Positions 63,455-64,000 of a stretch of DNA of 64,000 nt are shown in pieces (position 1 is the first letter of the stretch; every line of letters starts with the position of its first letter). Below the pieces are notes generated by a model. That model was not told the DNA's origin. It worked only from the letters and a program-made list of their open reading frames with translations, and did not search any database. Both the position numbers and the translations under genes were made by a program. The stretch comes from Streptomyces sp. NRRL B-3428 (GTDB lineage: Bacteria; Actinomycetota; Actinomycetes; Streptomycetales; Streptomycetaceae): the NCBI GenBank assembly GCA_000721375.1, contig JOGW01000012.1:372001-436000 (forward strand), given 5' to 3'.

Positions 63455-64000
63455 TCAGGCGCCGGCGCACTCCACATGCCCCCAGCCGCCCGAAGCCAGC
63501 TTGGTGATCTTCTCGCCCTGCGCGTACGGCTTCCCGCAGGAGCAGCGGCCCGCGAACTTCGCCTTGATGACCGGGGCCTTCCCGGAGGCCCCGGTCGCGC
63601 TCTTGCGCGGCGCCGCGGACTTACGGGCGGCCGGTGCGGCCGTCACACGGTCGGCCCGGGGCTCGGGGATGGCCGCGTTGCCGTGTGCGGTGCCTGCGGG
63701 CTGCTGCGACTCCGCCGCGTCGCTGGCCGCGATGTCGGCGATCGCGTTGAGCAGATCGCCGTCGACCTGGTGGGCGGCCACGTGCTTGAAGGTGACCTCA
63801 CGGCCGGTGAGCAGTTCGTCGATACGGATCACGAGCTCGCGGTTGGCCACCGGCTTCTTCGAGGCGGTGAGCCAGCCGTTGCGCTTCCAGTTCTTGATCC
63901 AGGTGGTGACGGCCTGCATCGCGTACTTGCTGTCCATCCGGACCTCGAGCGGCACGGAGGCGTCGGTGGACTCCAACAGCTCGGCGAGCGCGGTCAGTTC
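63455..64000 (-). CDS. rnhA: Ribonuclease HI (3' part, cut by window edge) with C-terminal zinc-ribbon-like tail
   Basis: This C-terminal part of RNase HI starts beyond the right edge. It keeps ELTALAELLEST and the catalytic-core segments RMDSKYAMQAVTTWIKNWK, LTASKKPVANREL and FKHVAAHQVDGDLLNAIAD. The usual E. coli-type domain ends there, but about 90 more residues follow. They comprise an Ala/Pro/Lys-rich linker and a tail RCSCGKPYAQGEKI...GWGHVECAG with three Cys and a His, likely metal-binding. It removes RNA from RNA-DNA hybrids. Its stop is immediately after the rhamnosidase stop. Confidence 0.9.
   Translation of the reverse strand, partial: ELTALAELLESTDASVPLEVRMDSKYAMQAVTTWIKNWKRNGWLTASKKPVANRELVIRIDELLTGREVTFKHVAAHQVDGDLLNAIADIAASDAAESQQPAGTAHGNAAIPEPRADRVTAAPAARKSAAPRKSATGASGKAPVIKAKFAGRCSCGKPYAQGEKITKLASGGWGHVECAGA

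Overview
The window is a stretch of actinomycete chromosome, almost certainly Streptomyces. Base composition is very GC-rich, many genes start with GTG, ATGA/GTGA start-stop overlaps are frequent, and Tat signals, lipoproteins and regulators are abundant. Typical Streptomyces families are present: an AfsR-like regulator, SpoIIE-type phosphatase, DUF6777 lipoprotein, Rpf-LysM-M23 protein, WS/DGAT acyltransferase and F420-linked enzymes. I see no tRNA or rRNA genes, CRISPR array, insertion sequence or phage genes. It looks like ordinary core and arm-proximal chromosome with a few accessory cassettes.

Layout. 1-9.7 kb: a CapA-like lipoprotein, an ECF sigma factor, and a block combining a LytS-type histidine kinase, an ActP-like sodium:solute symporter, its DUF485 partner and a LytTR response regulator, followed by a zinc-type anti-sigma factor and an Fpg/Nei glycosylase. 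A 206-bp MITE-like inverted repeat sits just upstream of the symporter operon. 9.8-16.9 kb: an XRE-cupin regulator with an operator over its own start, coupled to an MFS exporter and an acetyltransferase; a large AfsR-like regulator preceded by a CebR-like box; a PAT-like acetyltransferase; and a eukaryote-like cyclophilin. 17-26.5 kb: a giant secreted phosphodiester glycosidase/phosphoesterase, a PAS-GAF-PP2C-HATPase regulator, a TRIC-family channel, a repeat-rich DUF6777 lipoprotein and a lipase-maturation-factor-like membrane protein.

26.5-30.8 kb: a tightly overlapping five-gene operon for non-phosphorylative L-fucose oxidation (dehydratase, SDR, aldo/keto reductase, mutarotase, lactonase), divergent from an amidase, with a perfect palindrome between them. 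32.3-38.7 kb: an epimerase remnant, an unannotated 59-aa gene, an HD-domain oxygenase-like protein, two SDRs (one with a zinc ribbon and no catalytic Tyr), a cyclotransferase-SGNH fusion and a WS/DGAT enzyme. 38.8-49.7 kb: glgC-glgA, a FhuF-like protein, a Tat-exported beta-carbonic anhydrase, a DMT transporter with a SigR-like promoter, an Rpf cell-wall enzyme, an acetylxylan esterase, gnd and an F420-type oxidoreductase. 49.7-64 kb: panD, an F420 reductase-TetR pair, a divergent Tat protein/ArsR-like pair, a complete livKGFHM transporter, a secreted PHB-depolymerase-like esterase, a Tat-exported GH78 alpha-L-rhamnosidase behind a LacI-type operator, and the 3' end of an RNase HI gene.

Themes. 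Plant-polysaccharide use is suggested by the rhamnosidase, esterases and fucose pathway. Carbon storage is represented by glgCA and WS/DGAT. Several self-contained regulator-plus-target cassettes have visible operators. Assignments come from reading motifs in the translated sequence; no database search was run.
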